Made by a program: the position numbers and the translations under genes | NCBI GenBank assembly: GCA_010015675.1 | Contig: ML977024.1 | Span: forward strand, 269,040-280,840 | Reading direction: 5' to 3' | From: Byssothecium circinans | Taxonomy: Eukaryota > Ascomycota > Dothideomycetes > Pleosporales > Massarinaceae | Length of the DNA: 11,801 nucleotides | In this document: one piece after another, positions 9,893-11,801 of the stretch | Layout: every line of letters begins with the position of its first letter | How positions within the stretch are numbered: the stretch's first letter is position 1 | Notes under the pieces: model-generated | What the model was told of the DNA's origin: nothing | What the model saw: the letters and a program-made list of their open reading frames with translations, nothing else | Database searches by the model: none

Positions 9893-9977
9893 AGCGAACC
9901 AATCAGCGCTTGATTGCTGTTATAGATCGCGAGCGTGCCATCATCTATGCCAGCTATGGAGCGCTGATTGGCTCGCT
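9893..9977. mobile_element. Mini element with 18-bp terminal inverted repeats
   Basis: AGCGAACCAATCAGCGCT at 9893-9910 is the inverted partner of AGCGCTGATTGGCTCGCT at 9960-9977, matching at 17 of 18 positions. The 85-base unit is too short to encode a protein and looks like a MITE-type non-autonomous DNA transposon or a large hairpin. It is not RIP-mutated: bases 9901-9960 hold 4 CpA and 6 TpG against 4 TpA, consistent with RIP ignoring short repeats. A 6-base direct repeat, ACAGCT, flanks it at 9883-9888 and 9988-9993 but is set off by several bases on each side, so it is not clearly a target duplication. The superfamily is not assigned. Confidence 0.6.
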
Positions 9978-10019
9978 TCGTTACCGTACAGCTAACTATT
10001 GCATGAATCTATTATCTAC

Positions 10020-10040
10020 GCAGAATACCTTACATTCTGC
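10020..10040. repeat. 7-bp stem hairpin
   Basis: GCAGAAT (10020-10026) and ATTCTGC (10034-10040) form a perfect stem with a 7-base loop, in lightly mutated DNA just downstream of the mini element. No function is inferred. Confidence 0.4.
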
Positions 10041-10127
10041 ACACGGGCTTCCTTGATAATTGCTAACGCGTAGAAGAGAACTTAATACGATTTCTTTAGG
10101 GAGGGCTAGTGCACATATCGATCTTAT

Positions 10128-10158
10128 TTAGTTAAGGGTTCGCGCAAGGCTTAACTAA
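10128..10158. repeat. 9-bp stem hairpin with GC-rich loop
   Basis: TTAGTTAAG (10128-10136) pairs perfectly with CTTAACTAA (10150-10158) around the 13-base loop ggttcgcgcaagg. The loop recalls a tRNA T-arm, but no acceptor stem or anticodon arm surrounds it. It could be the core of another short inverted-repeat element. Confidence 0.45.
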
Positions 10159-10905
10159 GGATGCTAAATTCAATGATAAAGTTATTAGTAGGTAGAAAAG
10201 CTATTAATAACTTCTATCACTTCTTCCTATTATAGCTACTTTATTAGATAGTAGTGAAATGCTAAGTATAAACACTTCCACTACTACATTAGGAGCGCAG
10301 AACGACACTAGTATATACGCTAAGCTCCTGTAGAATAGAGCTAATCCTTATAGATATATAACTAATCGCTGTCCGCACCTTCAATATCCGCAGTAGGCAG
10401 GAGACGTCGTACGGGCGTTCAGCTTCGATACTTAGATTGCTATAAGCTGCATGAAGAGGTGTACTGGTTAGGTTTCAAGTATAGCAGTAATCTAAACAAT
10501 AACTACTAGTTATATCTATACTCTTGCCTTTATCTATACTTAGTTCTAATAAATTACTTAGTGGCGCTCTCCTTACACCTATACTATAGCTATAATTGTG
10601 GCGCGTAGAATGAGCTTATATTAGAGAGTACTAAGATAGCTAGTAGAATTAAGATAGTTATAGTTAGTATACTAAACGGTAATAGAAATAGGAATAATAA
10701 TAGTAATAAAACTCTACTAGATCGTATATCCCTAACTAGTACCTATATTATAAATCGCTTCCTCGCACCCCTATAGGAGACATTATAAAGGAGAATATAC
10801 TTTAGTCTTTAAGGAAAGCATCTAGCCACCTTAGTTAAAAATCCAATGACGTAAACATTTAAGGGAGGTTAAAGCGAGAAATAATAATATATATATATAA
10901 GTTAA
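10159..10905. other. Mixed RIP-mutated spacer, no gene identified
   Basis: Mostly TpA-rich DNA, with one better-preserved, GC-richer patch at about 10370-10470 that retains CpA (four in 10381-10440) and CpG-rich words such as acgtcgtacgggcg. A TA-dinucleotide run occurs at about 10887-10900. I could not support a coding frame or RNA gene. Confidence 0.4.
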
Positions 10906-10920
10906 TCTAGCCTAGTGCTT

Positions 10921-11313
10921 CTATACGGTATATATACCTACCCTAATACCCTAAAACTAAATAGTCTTATACTATAATAGTCTATACTAAGCTCTATAAG
11001 CGCCTACCTGTTTAAAGCTCCTAGCTAGCGCGAATCTACTATCCTCCTATTCTTATCTAAAAAACCCCTTAGTACTACCTTTACCTCTTAAGTTAGGGTA
11101 TTCTAGACCCTAAATATAAGTACCTTATTTAACTGCGTGCTAAAGAACGGCGTATCTAGACTAATATTAAGAGATAATTCTAAAACTGTTTTTAGACTAA
11201 TGTAATAGCTAATAGTCTTTAAGCTTACTACTTATAGGTCTAGAAAAAGTATCATAGTCTCTATAGAAGAAGATATTAAAGATTCGTCCTTAACTAAAAG
11301 TATTAGTTAGGCC
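10921..11313 (+). pseudogene. Fossil coding fragment, Ser/Thr-rich
   Basis: Plus frame 1 has seven internal stops (TAA 10975, TAG 10978, TAG 11026, TAA 11089, TAG 11104, TAA 11203, TAG 11206) in 130 codons before TAG at 11311-11313. That is about 5 per cent, well below the opposite strand in the same phase (around 17 in 120). No stop is TGA. The translation is rich in Ser, Thr, Leu and Lys, and the end contains SIEEDIKDSS near 11263. There is no start codon, and the upstream border is blurred by stops. It is probably part of a third element or a fragment of gag-type sequence; no family is recognised. Confidence 0.4.
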
Positions 11314-11549
11314 TAAGGGCTAACTATAAATCATTCGCGTTTACGTGACAAAAACTTCCTAAAATAGAATTTTAAGCGTTATGACGCAAGATTTTATAGA
11401 TTAGGAAGGATTACGTAATCTTATGTTATGTTATACACGAGAACGACTACTTAGGTCACGAAGAGTAAATTTAAGAAGAAGTACTTATTGCGGAGTCGCG
11501 CCAAAATAGCAAAATAAAACGGCCCCTTGCATCGCTCCAGTTCAATTTA
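11314..11549. other. Weakly mutated flank of the terminal element
   Basis: CpA and TpG return gradually here (for example around 11340-11400 and 11480-11545), marking a transition out of the strong RIP block. An imperfect palindrome around GATTACGTAATC sits at 11409-11420. No gene was seen. Confidence 0.4.
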
Positions 11550-11801
11550 GCGGAGGGATTAGTGTTAGAGGAATTAGAGGGATTAGCTACAGTTCTTCAC
11601 GATGTAGTTGCCTAGCTGATTCCGTTTTCTAAGTACTAAGGTCCTTTAATAATCTAAGTTGCATTCTTATTTACAGATAGCTTGGTGAGCATATCATCCT
11701 AGATCCGCGACTCCTGTAATCCTGCTACGCTAATCCCGCACTGCTAATCCCTCCGTAATCCCTCCGCCACGCTAATCCCTCCGCCACGCTAATCCCTCCG
11801 C
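11550..11801. mobile_element. Element with GCGGAGGGATTA inverted ends
   Basis: GCGGAGGGATTA at 11550-11561 is repeated exactly in inverted orientation at 11790-11801, the last bases of the window. A second degraded copy of the left motif (GAGGGATTAGC, 11577-11587) and a multicopy array at the right give the two ends a subterminal-repeat organisation, as in many fungal non-autonomous DNA transposons. The interior of about 230 bases encodes nothing obvious and is only lightly RIP-mutated. The true right border may lie beyond the window, so the element could be larger. The superfamily is not assigned. Confidence 0.5.
11717..11801. repeat. TAATCC-core tandem repeat array
   Basis: Six copies of a TAATCC core start at 11717, 11731, 11745, 11756, 11773 and 11790, giving spacings of 14, 14, 11, 17 and 17 bases. 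The last three share the fuller unit TAATCCCTCCGCCACGC (17 bases). The array is cut by the window edge, so more copies may follow. Confidence 0.8.

Larger units (their letters stand above)
1..11801. other. RIP-mutated, transposon-rich AT-skewed block
   Basis: Nearly the whole window is depleted of CpA and TpG and enriched in TpA, while CpG, CpC and CpT remain. In the first 60 bases I count TpA 15, ApT 5, CpA 0, TpG 0, a TpA/ApT ratio of 3. This is the pattern left by repeat-induced point mutation, a premeiotic process of filamentous ascomycetes that turns CpA into TpA in duplicated DNA. The visible result is a text dominated by ctag, gtag, ttag and ctaa words, with stop codons in every frame. 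The signature is interrupted by short, little-mutated islands (about 384-641, 4396-4480, 8724-8800, 9884-9993, 10381-10470 and 11490-11801). Assignment to RIP is knowledge-based inference; the dinucleotide skew itself is seen directly. Confidence 0.85.

Noticed and set aside
10128..10158. tRNA gene
   Set aside because: Only a T-arm-like hairpin is present. No acceptor stem, D-arm or anticodon arm with correct spacing was found.

Overview
This window looks like a block of transposon-derived, heterochromatin-type DNA from a filamentous ascomycete (Pezizomycotina). I found no intact gene. The main evidence is a very strong repeat-induced point mutation (RIP) signature. CpA and its complement TpG are almost absent over kilobases, TpA is in large excess, and CpG, CpC and CpT are still common. 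In bases 1-60 I count 15 TpA, 5 ApT, 0 CpA and 0 TpG. In bases 9901-9960, inside a short repeat, I count 4 TpA, 8 ApT, 4 CpA and 6 TpG. The species cannot be named from this sequence.

Layout: 1-240 is a fragment of a mutated coding-like frame. 384-641 is less mutated and looks like a solo or 5' long terminal repeat with a TATA box and a pyrimidine-rich tract. 642-1821 is a poorly resolved leader and coding-like stretch. 1822-4095 is a long fossil reading frame broken by many TAA/TAG codons and one frameshift. 4096-4980 is non-coding, with nested inverted repeats. 4981-5880 is heavily mutated and its reading frame cannot be decided. 5881-9372 holds a second large fossil frame, seen in three pieces in different phases; its 7587-8702 part is the best supported. 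9440-9570 is a pyrimidine-rich, LTR-like segment. 9893-9977 is a compact element with 18-bp terminal inverted repeats that escaped mutation. 9990-10905 holds two small hairpins and otherwise no recognisable gene. 10921-11313 is a third fossil frame. 11550-11801 carries a GCGGAGGGATTA inverted repeat with a tandem array at the right edge, probably one end of a further element cut by the window.

Together these suggest several transposable elements inactivated by RIP, with short elements lying between them that are below the size RIP attacks. I could not recognise a reverse transcriptase, integrase, transposase or helicase signature, so none of the fossil frames is given a family. RIP removes most TGA codons and makes every frame moderately open with TAA/TAG stops, so frame and strand calls were made only where stop density was clearly lower than in the neighbouring frames I compared, and confidence is kept low to moderate.
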